Origin: Saccharomycopsis malanga
Lineage: Eukaryota; Ascomycota; Saccharomycetes; Ascoideales; Saccharomycopsidaceae
Direction of reading: 5' to 3'
Assembly (NCBI GenBank): GCA_004014935.1
Contig: CP025321.1
Coordinates: 2,046,001-2,110,000, forward strand
DNA length: 64,000 nucleotides
Shown: one piece after another, positions 20,893 through 30,866 of the stretch
Layout of the letters: every line of letters begins with the position of its first letter
Numbering within the stretch: the first letter of the stretch is position 1
Position numbers and translations under genes: made by a program
The notes under the pieces: generated by a model
Database searches by the model: none
What the model was told of the DNA's origin: nothing
The model's input: the letters and a program-made list of their open reading frames with translations, nothing else

Positions 20893-23800
20893 TCATGTTC
20901 TACTGATATATTTCTTACCAGTCTCGGTGTCATACCACAATTCTTCGCCTCTTTGAGGAGTAGTGTTAGCACCAACTTCCTTCAAACCTTTAGGAACAGA
21001 AGAACCGCCAGACCCGTAATTGTAGCTGCCTGGGATTTGAGATTCATCGCCATGGCCATATCCTTGGTTAGATTTGCTATAAGTATAGCCGCCATCGTGA
21101 GAATTGTCATAAGTTTCATCACTCAAACTTCCAGTATGCTTGTGACCTTTGGCATTTCCTGAATGAGTTCCAGCTGCTGAACCAAGTCCAGCACCTGCAC
21201 CTGCCCCTGCTAATCCAGCAGTAGCAGCACCATGGTGGCCAGCAGTGTCGGCAGATGGAGCGTGGCCAGAATGAGCTTGGTAAGGAGCATTATGTGATTG
21301 GTCAGCCTTCGCAGCATTCAAAGGTGCTGGTGTACCTGGTATGGTGTCGTTTTTGCTTCCAAAAACACTTCCGAAAACTGAGTCAATGATACCTTTTGAT
21401 TTAGGGAAAGAAGTATCATTTTGACCGCCTCTGGCATCAGTAGCAGCAACACCACTGGTGTCTTGTTGCTGAGGATAATGAGCACCTTCACCTTCTTTGC
21501 TTCCATAGTGGTGAGCAGCTCCAGCTCCAGCAGCTCCGACTCCAGCAGCTCCAACTCCAGTAGCTAAATGATGGTTTCCAGTTTGACCAGTTTGGCCAGT
21601 GGCTAAATGATGGTGGTCTCTTTGTCTAGTCTCTTCAGTCGGATAACCAGCAGCTGTGTTTCTTTCCAGCTTGGTAGAGGTAGGAACGTTGGAAACACCG
21701 TAGGCATCTGGATGACCTTTGCGAGGAACAGTGTCTGGATAGCCTGTAGCGCCCTTTGAGGTGTCTGGATAGCCTGTAGCGCCCTTTGTAGCGCCCTTGG
21801 TGTCTGGATAACCTGTGCTATGCTTAGGTTCAGCATAACCAGTAGTTCCTCTGTTAGCGCTACTTTCTGGATGACCAGCGCCAGCATCTGAATAACCAGC
21901 TCCTCTAGTACCGCCACTAGTATGTTTAGCATCATCTGGATAAGCGCCTTTTGAATGCTTAGCATTGTCTTGATGTTTATCAGACTTACCAGCAAGAGCA
22001 CCAACAGCTGCTGCTGCGCCAGCAGCTACGCCCTTAGCGCCCTTATGAGATCCTTCGTGATGGCCTGATTTGGCACCAGAAGAAGTATCATTAGCACCAG
22101 TAGTACCAGCAGTGTTATGATGAGCACTGTTAGGAGGATAAGCAGAAGCGCCGGTGTAAGGATTGATGATACGCTTATCAGATGAGTTGTAAGCGCCCTC
22201 ATGACGACTAGAGCTTTGTTCAGTATTAGGCTTTGTAGTGGTATCAGCAGGCTTACCGCCACCAGCAGGAGTGTTACCAGGAGCAGTGGTGCCGTATTGT
22301 TTCTTGTTCTTGTTGGCAGCATAAGCAGCACCAGCAGCACCAGCAACGCCAGCAGCCTTGTCCTTCTTACTAAGTTTGTTGTCTTCGTAGTCAGAACTAG
22401 AAGCAGATGACGAGGAAGAAGAAGAGTTTCTGTGTTTCAAACCAGCGCCACCAGCACCAGCAGTGTTGGCATATGGATTGCCAGAGGACTCTGAATATTC
22501 GTTATAGCCTGGCTTCTGAGTAGTGTTCTTTGAGCCGTATGGGTCACTGACGTTGGCTTGTTTAGCGTTGTGGTTATGGTAGGTAGTACCAGCTCCAGCA
22601 ACAGCAGCTCCTCCAACAGCAGCTCCTTTACGGTTTCCAGCAACAGCGTCTTTATCAATGCCTTCTTTAGAGTCTTTAAATACTCGCAAGAGCTTGAAAT
22701 CAGACTTGCCACTTCCAGAGCCACTTCCACTAGCGCCAGCAGCGCCAGCAGCAGCACCAGGACTTCCAACAGCGGCACCAGTGATTCCAGGGCCTCCAGC
22801 ACTGCTACGGCCAGTGTTAGGATAGCCTTCTTTGGTTGTAGCAGTGTTAGGATCAGTGTTGGTATTAACAGGGCCTTCATTGCCATAAGTGACAGTACGT
22901 GGTTGTTTGTCAGTATCTTTTTTGTCCTTATGGGAACTAGATGCTCCAGCACCAGCTGCTCCAACGCCAGCTGCTCCAACACCTGCTGCTGTAGCTCCAA
23001 TACCACGATGATGTGGTTCTTGAGTACCGCCATAGCCAGCGCTATCTTTCAACGTAGAGTCGCCAGCTCCTCCTGTGTTGACGGCAGAAGCAGGAACGTT
23101 TGGTGGAACACGGTTGTGAGCAACATAGGCAGTGCCTGTGTTGTTGGTCAAACCGTAATCTGCTGAATGTTGACCTACTCCTGGTGTGGAATTGATATTG
23201 CTGACGTATTTGCCATCATCATAGCCATGTTGATGGCCTGCTCCAACAACAGTATGTTTTGCAGGCGCCTCATGGTGTTTACCATAGTCAGCATAATCAG
23301 TGTGGCCTTTAGACTTGTCATATTTGCTGTGCTTATCATGCTTGGCATACTTGTCCTTGGCATGCTTGTCATAAGCAGTGCCAGTGGTAGTGTTTTGTTT
23401 AGAAGCAGTTGGTTCTCTGTATCCGGCTGTTTCGTTTGCACCAGCATGCTTTCCACTGTTCTTTTCAGAGAGCCCTAAAGCAGCAGCGCCAGCTCCCACA
23501 GCAGCACCAGCGGTTCCAGCGGCTTTAGCAACAGGATGGCCTTGATTATTGGTAGTTCCAGCGTATTCTGCCTTGTGTTTGCTTTGAGTTGGATCCTTTT
23601 CATAACCAGATCCATAACCAGTACCATGTTTATCACCATATCCAGTACCATGTTTATCACCATATCCAGTAGCATGTTTATCACCATATCCAGTACCATA
23701 TTGCTTATCGCCATAACCAGTAGCATGTTTGTCACTATAATTGCCCCTGTGGTCATTCTTGTCACCAGAAAGACCTAAAGCAGCAGCGCCAGCGCCTACA

Positions 23801-26800
23801 GCAGCACCAGCGGTTCCAGCGGCTTTAGCAACTGGATGGCCTTGTTTGTCCACAGTTTCATAGCCTTTTTGGTTCTTTGGATCAAGTTTACCAGCAGCAC
23901 CATGGCCGTAACCGCCTGTGCCAACACCAGAATATTCAGCATTATGTTTGCCATAGTCAGATCTGGTATTATCGCCATACCCAGCGCCATGCTTGTCACC
24001 GTAGCCAGATCTAGTGCTGTCATCATAATTAGAATTCTTTCCACTCTTATCAGAAAGTCCCAAGGCAGCAGCACCAGCACCAGCAGCAGCGCCAGCAGTT
24101 CCAGCAACCTTAGAAACCGGATGGCTTTGTTTATTGGTGGTTCCAGCATATTCTGCTTTATGTCTTGTTTGGGTAGGATCCTTTTCATATCCAGCAATGT
24201 CTGCAGAACGCTGGGTACCATATCCAGTGACTGTTGAATGTTTGCCTGCGCCTGCTCCATGTTGGTTTCCATATCCAGAGTCATACTGGTGGTCATTCTT
24301 GTCACCAGAAAGACCTAGAGCAGCAGCGCCAGCGCCTACAGCGGCACCAGCGGTTCCAGCAGCTTTAGCAACTGGATGGCTTTGATTATTGGTACCAGCA
24401 TATTCTGCCTTGTGTTTGCTTTGAGTTGGATCCTTTTCATAGCCAGATCCATATCCTGTAGCATGTTTGTCATCATAACCTGTAGCATGTTTGTCACCAT
24501 ATCCAGTACCATATTGCTTATCGCCATAACCAGTAGCATGTTTGTCATCATAATTGCCCCTGTGATCATTCTTGTCACCAGAAAGACCTAGAGCAGCAGC
24601 GCCAGCGCCTACAGCGGCACCAGCAGTTCCAGCAGCTTTAGCAACTGGATGGCTTTGATTATTGGTAGTTCCAGCGTATTCTGCCTTGTGTTTACTTTGA
24701 GTAGGATCTCTTTCATAACCCGACACATCAGCAGAACGCTGGTTTCCATAGCCAGTAGTTGTAGAATGTTTTCCAGTCGTAGAATGTTGTCCAGTATGTT
24801 TTCCGCCATAATTAGAAGCATACTGGTCATCGTAATTACCCTTGTGATCATTCTTGTCACCAGAAAGACCTAAAGCAGCAGCGCCAGCGCCTACGGCAGC
24901 ACCAGCGGTTCCAGCGGCTTTAGCAACTGGATGGCCTTGATTATTGGTGGTTCCAGACTTGTGTTTAGACTGAGATGGATCAGCATATCTGTCTTGGCCA
25001 TAATAGTCATCGCCCTCGACGTAATCAACACCGTGTTTAGAATGAGGATGAGCTTCCCTGACTTTGCCAGTGCCAGTAGTTCCAGCAAAACCTCCGCCAG
25101 TGACACCAGATCCTGGGGCATTCAACTTGGCAAACTCATCGGAATCAGCAATGTTCTTGTTGAAAGCAGATTCATGAAGACCGCCATAACCAGCATCTTT
25201 GTTATGGTGATAATTGGCAGCTCTGTCATGTTGAGCAGCATGGCGTCCAGCTTCATAAGCTCCTCCGGCACCAGCAACAGCACCAGCTCCTCCAATACCA
25301 GCATTCTTGCCATGGCGATGAGTACGAGACTCGTCATCAGAACTAGAAGATGAGGAAGACGAATTGGAGTGTTTCAAACCATGGCGCTTAAAACCTGTTC
25401 CCGCTGTTCCCGCTGTTCCAGTAGTTCTGGTGCCTTGAGAAGCATAAGTATCATCGTCGATACCTCTACTGTTCGTTTCATCATCAAAACCCAAAGCTTT
25501 ACCAGTGGCGCCTATCAAGGCGCCAGCAGCGCCGGCAACACCAGTCAACAATGCAGTTCCAGCTACTGCAGGGGTGTTGTTATAGGCCGCTGTCTTGGCA
25601 TGTTGTTGAGAAACATTGGAACCAGCGCCATGAGAGGCAACTTGGTTGCTGTAGCGGTTGTTCTCAGAATCATAACTTCCTGTAGCGCCAGTAGGATGGC
25701 CATGGGAAGTGTTTGTTGAGCCGTAACCAGCAGCACCAGCAGTTGGGTTGCTTCCAGGCTGAGCAGAGGTGTAAGCGTTTTCGGAATGGCTTGGATGATG
25801 AATGGTAGAGTCATGTTGATACTTTTCCTTGTTGGAATTGTAAGCAGCAGCAGCAGTGCCAGTCAAACCAGTATCTCTGCCTGTATGGCGGTCTGTATGG
25901 CCAGTAGTGGAATCATACACGCCAGATTCATTGCCATAAGTGTCAGATCCAGATCCTTGTTGATATTTATCTTTGTTAGCATAATAGGCAGCAGCTGCGG
26001 CACCAGTTAATCCAGCACCACCAGCTGTGTCTCTTCCAGCATGAGAGTCATGAGTATCATTAGAACTGGTATTACCAACACCTTTGTTGTCAGTTCCTGA
26101 ACCCTGTTGATACTTTTCCTTATTGGCATAATAAGCAGTGGCAGCAGCTCCTGTCAATCCAGCACCGGCTTCCTTACCAGTATTTCCTGTGGAACCATGC
26201 GTAGAACCATACTTCCCGCTTGAGTGTTTGTCAGAACCATACTTATCGCTTGAGTGTTTGTCAGAAGCGTACTTATCGCCTGAATATTTGTCGGAACCAT
26301 ATGTATCACTAGACTTTTCACCAGAACCATGTTGATACTTTTCCTTATTAGCATAATAGGCAGCAGCGGCAGCACCAGTTAATCCAGCACCAGCACCAGC
26401 ACCAGCATCACCTAATTCGCCAACATGCAGTTGTCCTTTAGACCCAGCATGCGCATCATTTCCAAAAGCTGCTTGATCATCACGAACACCACTCCATTGT
26501 TTTTCATAACCAGTAGAATGGTCTGCACCGCTTCCAGCTTTACTATTTAAAGCATTAGTGACTGGATTCCGGTTAGCAGTTGCTGTAGAGCTGTAATTGT
26601 CATTTCCCTGAGATCCTGAGCTTTGGTTTTTGCTATTACTAGTGCCTCCAAGTCCAACAGCTCCTGCAACAGCAGCTCCTGCAGCTCCTACTGAAGCAGG
26701 AAGAGAACTCTTATTGGAGCCTTGCTGCTTTTGATGCTGGTTTCCATATGAGCCACTAGGCTGGTCGTACTGTGTGTTTCTGCCAGTAGAACCAGTAGGT

Positions 26801-27324
26801 GGTGTTGCTCCAACAACTCCTTGCTGATTATGAAGCGCACCTCTGTTAGCCGTGATGTTAGGTTGAGTTTCAGACGAACCTAATGGGTTGGAAGTGGCCT
26901 TTTGATTTGGAATCTGGGTTCCTGGAACATTACCAACAGCAGTTCCATGTGTTCCAGATGTTCTCCCACTAGCATTAGGTTGAGTTTCAGTAGAACCTAA
27001 TGGGTTTGATGTGGCTTTCTGGTTTGGAATTTGGGTTCCTGGAACATTACCAGCGGCAGTTCCTTGTGTTTTTCCACTGGTAGCATTACGTTCTGTCGAC
27101 GAGCTGTTTGGACCGCCAGCAGCAACAGCAGCAGCGGCTGTGCTAGGACCAGAACCCGGCTTTTCAGCATCTAAAACATTATCTCTTTTTCTGGTCGTTG
27201 TTGGTTCACCAGTAGAATTCTTCTTCCCACTGCTTTCTTTATCGTTAGCGATGGTGTATCCTGGAGGCGAGCTATGTTTAGCAGCCTGGTCTTCGGATTT
27301 CTTATGTTTATGAAAAATTCCCAT
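20893..27324 (-). CDS. Giant Gly/Ala/His-rich tandem-repeat protein (hydrophilin/LEA-like character)
   Basis: 2143 residues, one exon, starting MGIFHKHKKSEDQAAKHSSP. I do not recognise a named gene. The N-terminal MG start allows N-myristoylation, but position 6 is not Ser/Thr. Visible structure: a doubled NVPGTQIPNQKATSNPLGS near 95-155; four copies of GAGLTGAAAAAYYANKEKYQ (about 310-520); a Ser run plus SDDESRTHRHGKNAG; six copies of the block HPVAKAAGTAGAAVGAGAAA then LGLSGDKNDH, each next to DPTQSKHKAEYAGT and GYGDKHATGYGDK runs (about 780-1290); a second Ser-run block ([20 protein letters not shown]); TGYPDT repeats; and the conserved-looking C-terminus EELWYDTETGKKYISRT. Very hydrophilic segments alternate with Gly/Ala helices bearing GxxxG spacing (glycine zipper). 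Such composition suggests a stress or desiccation protectant or a membrane-associated scaffold; this is inference. Confidence 0.85.
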   Translation of the reverse strand: MGIFHKHKKSEDQAAKHSSPPGYTIANDKESSGKKNSTGEPTTTRKRDNVLDAEKPGSGPSTAAAAVAAGGPNSSSTERNATSGKTQGTAAGNVPGTQIPNQKATSNPLGSTETQPNASGRTSGTHGTAVGNVPGTQIPNQKATSNPLGSSETQPNITANRGALHNQQGVVGATPPTGSTGRNTQYDQPSGSYGNQHQKQQGSNKSSLPASVGAAGAAVAGAVGLGGTSNSKNQSSGSQGNDNYSSTATANRNPVTNALNSKAGSGADHSTGYEKQWSGVRDDQAAFGNDAHAGSKGQLHVGELGDAGAGAGAGLTGAAAAAYYANKEKYQHGSGEKSSDTYGSDKYSGDKYASDKHSSDKYGSDKHSSGKYGSTHGSTGNTGKEAGAGLTGAAATAYYANKEKYQQGSGTDNKGVGNTSSNDTHDSHAGRDTAGGAGLTGAAAAAYYANKDKYQQGSGSDTYGNESGVYDSTTGHTDRHTGRDTGLTGTAAAAYNSNKEKYQHDSTIHHPSHSENAYTSAQPGSNPTAGAAGYGSTNTSHGHPTGATGSYDSENNRYSNQVASHGAGSNVSQQHAKTAAYNNTPAVAGTALLTGVAGAAGALIGATGKALGFDDETNSRGIDDDTYASQGTRTTGTAGTAGTGFKRHGLKHSNSSSSSSSSDDESRTHRHGKNAGIGGAGAVAGAGGAYEAGRHAAQHDRAANYHHNKDAGYGGLHESAFNKNIADSDEFAKLNAPGSGVTGGGFAGTTGTGKVREAHPHSKHGVDYVEGDDYYGQDRYADPSQSKHKSGTTNNQGHPVAKAAGTAGAAVGAGAAALGLSGDKNDHKGNYDDQYASNYGGKHTGQHSTTGKHSTTTGYGNQRSADVSGYERDPTQSKHKAEYAGTTNNQSHPVAKAAGTAGAAVGAGAAALGLSGDKNDHRGNYDDKHATGYGDKQYGTGYGDKHATGYDDKHATGYGSGYEKDPTQSKHKAEYAGTNNQSHPVAKAAGTAGAAVGAGAAALGLSGDKNDHQYDSGYGNQHGAGAGKHSTVTGYGTQRSADIAGYEKDPTQTRHKAEYAGTTNKQSHPVSKVAGTAGAAAGAGAAALGLSDKSGKNSNYDDSTRSGYGDKHGAGYGDNTRSDYGKHNAEYSGVGTGGYGHGAAGKLDPKNQKGYETVDKQGHPVAKAAGTAGAAVGAGAAALGLSGDKNDHRGNYSDKHATGYGDKQYGTGYGDKHATGYGDKHGTGYGDKHGTGYGSGYEKDPTQSKHKAEYAGTTNNQGHPVAKAAGTAGAAVGAGAAALGLSEKNSGKHAGANETAGYREPTASKQNTTTGTAYDKHAKDKYAKHDKHSKYDKSKGHTDYADYGKHHEAPAKHTVVGAGHQHGYDDGKYVSNINSTPGVGQHSADYGLTNNTGTAYVAHNRVPPNVPASAVNTGGAGDSTLKDSAGYGGTQEPHHRGIGATAAGVGAAGVGAAGAGASSSHKDKKDTDKQPRTVTYGNEGPVNTNTDPNTATTKEGYPNTGRSSAGGPGITGAAVGSPGAAAGAAGASGSGSGSGKSDFKLLRVFKDSKEGIDKDAVAGNRKGAAVGGAAVAGAGTTYHNHNAKQANVSDPYGSKNTTQKPGYNEYSESSGNPYANTAGAGGAGLKHRNSSSSSSSASSSDYEDNKLSKKDKAAGVAGAAGAAYAANKNKKQYGTTAPGNTPAGGGKPADTTTKPNTEQSSSRHEGAYNSSDKRIINPYTGASAYPPNSAHHNTAGTTGANDTSSGAKSGHHEGSHKGAKGVAAGAAAAVGALAGKSDKHQDNAKHSKGAYPDDAKHTSGGTRGAGYSDAGAGHPESSANRGTTGYAEPKHSTGYPDTKGATKGATGYPDTSKGATGYPDTVPRKGHPDAYGVSNVPTSTKLERNTAAGYPTEETRQRDHHHLATGQTGQTGNHHLATGVGAAGVGAAGAGAAHHYGSKEGEGAHYPQQQDTSGVAATDARGGQNDTSFPKSKGIIDSVFGSVFGSKNDTIPGTPAPLNAAKADQSHNAPYQAHSGHAPSADTAGHHGAATAGLAGAGAGAGLGSAAGTHSGNAKGHKHTGSLSDETYDNSHDGGYTYSKSNQGYGHGDESQIPGSYNYGSGGSSVPKGLKEVGANTTPQRGEELWYDTETGKKYISRT
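23475..25000. repeat. Coding tandem repeat within the giant gene
   Basis: Six degenerate units of about 190-320 bp (for example around 23470-23570, 23770-23870, 24050-24150, 24305-24405, 24580-24680 and 24865-24965). Each carries an almost identical Ala/Gly-coding core, while the spacer lengths between cores vary. This is a likely site of unit gain and loss and of assembly error. Confidence 0.9.
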
Positions 27325-28108
27325 TGCTTTTGTTTAATTTAATCTCTTGTGCTGTGTAAATAAAAATAAACTGCTAACTAAATATACTCAATAAAAGTCG
27401 CTCTTATATTGAAAATTTCTATGTTGACAGTCCTTAAAAAAATAAATATACCTTAGAATAAACTTTCCCTCTACATTTGACAGCCCTTGAGGACTGCCGC
27501 TACCCATATATATACAGATTCAATTGCCACAACCTTCGTTGCTGTTGTTGAGCTTGGATTGCTCTCATGTTGACGGATGTTGTAATGACGCATCTGGTGC
27601 TGACTAAGCGCTGCTGCCTTGCTCTCTTAAAGTTTGCCCGAATTCCAAGATTTCATCAACCTTGCTGTCACTTCATTACTATGCTGGTGGGTCTCCTCCA
27701 CATTCCAGCCACAGTCGCTGCTTCTCTTGCTGATGTCATTTGTGTAATAGCAACAACCCCCCAATTGAATGCCGAATCACCTTGTAATCTCCGTTATTTC
27801 ATGGCGTACTTTCAATTCGTTCCAACTGATTCACTCTATTCTTGTCAATACCTATTGTTTCTGCTCTCGCTTGAAATGATGTGGCAATCAATGGCTTCAG
27901 ATCACGGTAAAATCAATTCACCTGGTGGATCTACATTGCTTACACTATTTTATCATCCTTTTCGGAACATCTTAATATTAAAAACACTCTACAAATGTAC
28001 TATTTATCTATAGTGAATTCTAATAGTAATATTGAACAATTGTAAGTTTTATTTTACTCTTGCAACTCCTAATTTGAATATATATACATTTAAAAGCAAC
28101 AAAAAAAA
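27325..28108. other. Upstream region of the giant gene
   Basis: Contains a TA-rich TATA-like stretch (CATATATATATACAG, 27506-27520) and the related motifs TTGACAGTCCTTA (27423-27435) and TTGACAGCCCTTGA (27477-27490). A 148-codon ORF (27567-28013, plus) starts with ATG but is Cys/Leu-rich without recognisable motifs and may be chance. Confidence 0.45.
27567..28013 (+). CDS. Doubtful 148-residue ORF
   Basis: ATG-initiated and ends in TAG. It begins MLTDVVMTHLVLTKRCC. It is Leu/Cys-rich, with possible hydrophobic helices near residues 38-65 and 93-108, but I see no known domain or family similarity. It lies divergently from the giant repeat-protein gene, in what should be that gene's promoter, so it is more likely spurious. 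Confidence 0.15.
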   Translation: MLTDVVMTHLVLTKRCCLALLKFARIPRFHQPCCHFITMLVGLLHIPATVAASLADVICVIATTPQLNAESPCNLRYFMAYFQFVPTDSLYSCQYLLFLLSLEMMWQSMASDHGKINSPGGSTLLTLFYHPFRNILILKTLYKCTIYL

Positions 28109-28197
28109 AGGTCGTACCCGGATTCGAACCGGGGTTGTTCGGATATTTCGTGTTTTATGATCAAAACCGAAAGTGATAACCACTACACTATACAACC
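28109..28197 (-). tRNA. tRNA-Gln (anticodon TTG) with a 17-nt intron
   Basis: On the minus strand the gene begins GGTTGTATAGTGTAGTGGTT and ends GGTTCGAATCCGGGTACGACC plus discriminator T. The acceptor stem GGTTGTA/TACGACC pairs with one G-T, and the anticodon stem is TTCGG/CCGAA with loop TTTTGAT. The mature sequence closely matches yeast tRNA-Gln(UUG), including U73. An intron at 28144-28160 (TCATAAAACACGAAATA in sense) sits one base 3' of the anticodon, the standard position for tRNA splicing endonuclease. A run of T (complement of the A stretch at 28101-28108) gives the Pol III terminator. Confidence 0.95.
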
Positions 28198-28922
28198 GTA
28201 CTCGATGAATTTTTCCCCGCTGCCCTTGACTATACAATTTTTTCCCAATTATGCAAATGAAGGAGTGGAAGGTATCAGAACAATAAACTAGTTGGATCAA
28301 ATAAGCATAATAAGGTAATAAAAGTGTGCAGTAAATAATTTCTCAAGCTTGAACGCATGGTGACATTTTCTGTAAAATGTTGAAAAAAAAATTTATATTA
28401 TGAGGTCTTATATTCAATTATGCGATAAGTAAAGAGTATAAAAAGAGCAAAACAACTTCAAGGCTGGAAAAAGTTCTTTAAGCACCGGATGGATAGGATT
28501 GTATCATAACAATAAGCTTGTAGAATACAAGGTAAATGTAAAAGTCCAGTTGAAGGTTTTTCAGAGAACATATATAGATATCCATATTTAGTACATTTCC
28601 AGGATTATTACAATAATATCTATTCTGTTTTTGGCTGCCTGATCTAGTGATGTTCATTTAAGAGCTTGCGACTGTTGATGATGACCATACCACTCCGTAT
28701 CATGCTCATCATAATACAACGGTAGACATTTCAAATAGCTCCTCATGGCGTAATAATTCAATGTTACAGCATTTTAAGCAACTTGTATAAATGAATTAAT
28801 TGATTTGCAGGTTATTTACATAGTTCTTTATAAACAAAGTGTCAATGAATAATTGTTTCGGAAAAGTGCCAATAAATATATAAACAGTTTGACTATTCCA
28901 ACATGCCAATTTAAGCAAATTC
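28198..28922. other. Spacer between tRNA-Gln and the first tRNA-His
   Basis: AT-rich sequence; no gene or SINE copy recognised. Confidence 0.5.
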
Positions 28923-28994
28923 GCCGGCCTAGTATAGTGGTCAGTACGAGTCGTTGTGGCCGACTAGACCCAGGTTCGATTCCTGGGGCCGGCA
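28923..28994 (+). tRNA. tRNA-His (anticodon GTG), copy 1
   Basis: 72 nt. Acceptor GCCGGCC pairs with GGCCGGC, with discriminator A. The D arm is AGTATAGTGGTCAGTAC, the anticodon arm is GAGTCGTTGTGGCCGACTA with GTG, and the T arm is CCAGGTTCGATTCCTGG. A T9 run follows three bases after the 3' end as Pol III terminator. No intron. The G-1 of mature tRNA-His is added enzymatically in eukaryotes. Confidence 0.97.
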
Positions 28995-29725
28995 GGTTTT
29001 TTTTTGCTACATTATTGCTCTTTTCTAGTAGATCTAACCATTTCAAATGTAGTCATTCCAATGGCCCACCCAATCAACGTGAAAATTTATACCTTATGAG
29101 ACTTGTAGTGCTTCAGAATGTAGGGAACTATCTATCCAAATTTCTGGGTTGCAGCTAGTTGTTACTTTTTTAACAATTGTTGGGTAACTGTCTGAATAAC
29201 TGTTTAAAAAGCAAACATTTATACTACGAAGTTTATTCTTTTTTGTTTCTTTTTATATTACATGGCGGTGTTACCAAGTTCTCAATACGCAATGTCTATG
29301 ACGGTTAAGAATAGCTTAGGGTAATATGGAGAGCCAAATTAGTGGGAATTGGTTCATAAAACCCAACCATAATGACGAGTCTTTCCTATTATCGAGAGTA
29401 CCGAAGGTCTAATGCTTTTTGGGGCAAACCCAACCTTTGACTGGAAGTATAATAACAAAAAGTACCAAAGGAACAACTCTATGTTAACCAGTAATTAGCT
29501 GCATGGTAAGAAAGACTGTCATCCAAATGTGATTTTCGCTACTGCAAACTCTTGAGCTTGGCTTCACAATAGTCAGCAATCCCCGATGAATTCCGAGCAA
29601 TGTTCACCCGTTGATTCTATTATTTGCTATCAACGGATTGCACTGTACTATTCACTGTACTATTTTTAGATTGTTCTGTAGAGGCTAAATACAATTATAG
29701 CAATGTTCAGAAATATAAAAAAAAC
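28995..29725. other. Spacer between inverted tRNA-His genes
   Basis: No gene recognised. It is 731 bp between two identical inverted tRNA genes. Confidence 0.5.
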
Positions 29726-29797
29726 TGCCGGCCCCAGGAATCGAACCTGGGTCTAGTCGGCCACAACGACTCGTACTGACCACTATACTAGGCCGGC
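29726..29797 (-). tRNA. tRNA-His (anticodon GTG), copy 2
   Basis: The reverse complement of this segment is identical base for base to 28923-28994. The A run on the plus strand just before 29726 (with one interruption) supplies the T-run terminator. The two genes are convergent, forming a 72-bp perfect inverted repeat. Confidence 0.97.
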
Positions 29798-30218
29798 TTG
29801 TTCAATAAAAAATTTTTCACATTGTATTATGTAGGAATGTGGGTTTTGGAAATGATACGGTATTATGAGTCTATTTTGCTGGACAAGGAGCCCTATTTAG
29901 GATCTAAAAGCAGATACATTACATTGGCGGATTACTTTGAAGAACACATTATAAGGGGGATTTAAGAGTTTAGTTGAAATTTATTTGGTGTTAGATGTAT
30001 ATAGACGATTTCATAATTATTACGAACAATGGTTATAAGATCAACATGAGGTAGTTTGAAATAATCAAGTTGTATTTATTTATAGGATTATTTCAGTTAT
30101 GGTTGACAACCTCATTCTATAAATTATAGATATACTTATAATCAATAATATAATATATCTTATACATATATAATAATATAATTATATGTACACTAATTAT
30201 ATACTAATACAATAATCT
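29798..30218. other. AT-rich intergenic DNA
   Basis: Very AT-rich with TATA-type runs (30140-30210); no gene seen. Confidence 0.5.
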
Positions 30219-30468
30219 TTATGTTAACTATAATAATAATATCTTATATTTCAAGCCCAGTACATATCAGTTTCGTATATACGCGCTATGTCTAAGGGGG
30301 CTTGGTAAAACCCAGTGGGGAAAACCCAAACAAGTCCAATCATTGTAAAAAGCAGCGAGTAAAAGTGTCGTCTTGGGAATCGAATCCGTGTTCCTGTTAG
30401 GGCTTTTTTCTCTTCTTCGAGAGCACGGACCACTGAGCCAAATGGCCCAGTGGCTTATGTTAACTATA
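30219..30468 (-). mobile_element. SINE1 copy with perfect 14-bp target-site duplication
   Basis: The element proper (about 30233-30454, minus) is bounded by TTATGTTAACTATA at 30219-30232 and again at 30455-30468. In sense it starts GCCACTGGGCCATTTGGCTC with a perfect A box (complement of CCACTGAGCCA), has a near-perfect B box (GGATTCGATTCC), a shortened internal region, and ends ACTGGGCTTGAAATATAAGA with an ATT tail directly against the duplication. A variable-length duplication plus a 3' tail is diagnostic of LINE-type target-primed insertion. It is the youngest-looking copy in the window. Confidence 0.95.
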
Positions 30469-30866
30469 GATTGATACAATAATCTTTATTTTATACAAGT
30501 CTTGTAAATATGATTACCACAATTTTGAAAAAGTATTTAATCAAAGCTTTGATACTGAATGAACAAGTTGCAAGTCAATCAACGACTTATAAACAAGAAC
30601 AGTTACAATAAAACAGGGAAAACATGAAAGTGGACTAAACCGATTATTCAATTGTCTAAAAAACAGAAGCTAAAGATAAAGAACAGCTGTCTAAGAAACA
30701 ACAGGAGAAAAAAAAAAGGAGAAAACCGTATTCGCATAACCATTTCATAAGCCAAACAAAAAACAATAAGCTGTGGGCAAAAAGCCATTTGCGTAAAGTA
30801 CTAATAAGACAGAACAAAAAGAAAAGGAAAAAAGAGATTTGAAAAGAAGAGAAGAGAAACCAAGAA

